Assembly: GCF_947489755.1 (NCBI RefSeq)
Contig: NZ_CANLFB010000026.1
Coordinates: 1-58,146, forward strand
Source of the DNA: an uncultured Psychromonas sp.
GTDB taxonomy: Bacteria; Pseudomonadota; Gammaproteobacteria; Enterobacterales; Psychromonadaceae
DNA length: 58,146 nt
Direction: 5' to 3'
Shown here: positions 58,027-58,146 of the stretch, piece by piece
How the letters are laid out: each line of letters starts with the position of its first letter
How positions within the stretch are numbered: the first letter of the stretch is position 1
Translations under genes and position numbers: made by a program
The notes under the pieces: model-generated
What the model was told of the DNA's origin: nothing
The model's database searches: none
What the model saw: the letters and a program-made list of their open reading frames with translations, nothing else

Positions 58027-58146
58027 CTTAGTGGCAAGTCTCTTATTAAACTCAATATATATTAATTAATATTCATAGGTTGGATCTTAAGAAAAAAATA
58101 CATTGAAAACATGCTCTGAATTTGATCTGATAGTAATCGCCAAACC
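58027..58146. other. Right end of the window
   Basis: AT-rich sequence without a recognisable gene start; presumably upstream DNA of the class I aldolase gene or of a gene beyond the window. Confidence 0.4.

Overview
The window is chromosomal DNA from an AT-rich marine gammaproteobacterium. Gene content and order (mutH/rppH/ptsP/lgt/thyA, yheU/crp, menFDHB, a riboswitch-led thiC-thiDE-thiFSGH operon, a secondary EF-G, KdgM porin, Na+ symporter and PL7 alginate lyase) fit a Psychromonas-like or related Alteromonadales/Vibrionales organism; this placement is an inference. 47 protein-coding genes and one tRNA (Trp) are supported, and no CRISPR array, prophage or intact transposase was found.

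Region by region: 1-1.1 kb is gene-free and full of degenerate repeats and hairpins. 1.1-9.6 kb carries crp, yheU, a small cytochrome c, a 2-Cys peroxiredoxin and menaquinone genes (menFDHB leftward, menA rightward; menC and menE absent). 9.8-12.6 kb holds an EF-G2 gene followed by two decayed tandem copies of its own 3' end plus terminator. 12.6-14 kb has a PaaI-type thioesterase and a DUF134/NifX-like pair that diverge from a 46-bp palindrome. 14.2-21.1 kb is the thiamine operon under a TPP riboswitch. 21.1-34 kb is housekeeping: S4 protein, lytic transglycosylase, uvrA with an SOS box, a CBM48-like protein, mutH, rppH-ptsP, sstT, lgt-thyA, then LysE and Lrp-type genes.

35-49.4 kb is the accessory region: a FadR-type GntR regulator, a cNMP/CBS/DUF294 protein with its DnaQ-like exonuclease partner, a KdgM-type porin, a sodium:solute symporter, a two-domain PL7 alginate lyase lipoprotein and a second large lipoprotein with two jelly-roll-like domains. 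These plausibly act together: cell-surface alginate cleavage, outer-membrane entry through the porin, Na+-driven import, and control by the GntR protein. A palindromic motif matching the FadR-subfamily operator (TTGTAWTACAA and relatives) recurs in this region, overlapping a predicted CRP-controlled promoter in front of the symporter. Three copies of a roughly 190-210 bp MITE-like element divide the region, and one abuts what looks like the truncated 5' part of a group II intron.

49.4-58.1 kb returns to core metabolism: gor, an alternative-family phosphoserine aminotransferase, tRNA-Trp, marC, pgk, class II aldolase fbaA, and a convergent class I aldolase whose upstream region has a strong Fur-box match, suggesting an iron-dependent switch between the two aldolases. 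All functional calls rest on reading the sequence and remembered family features; no database search was possible.
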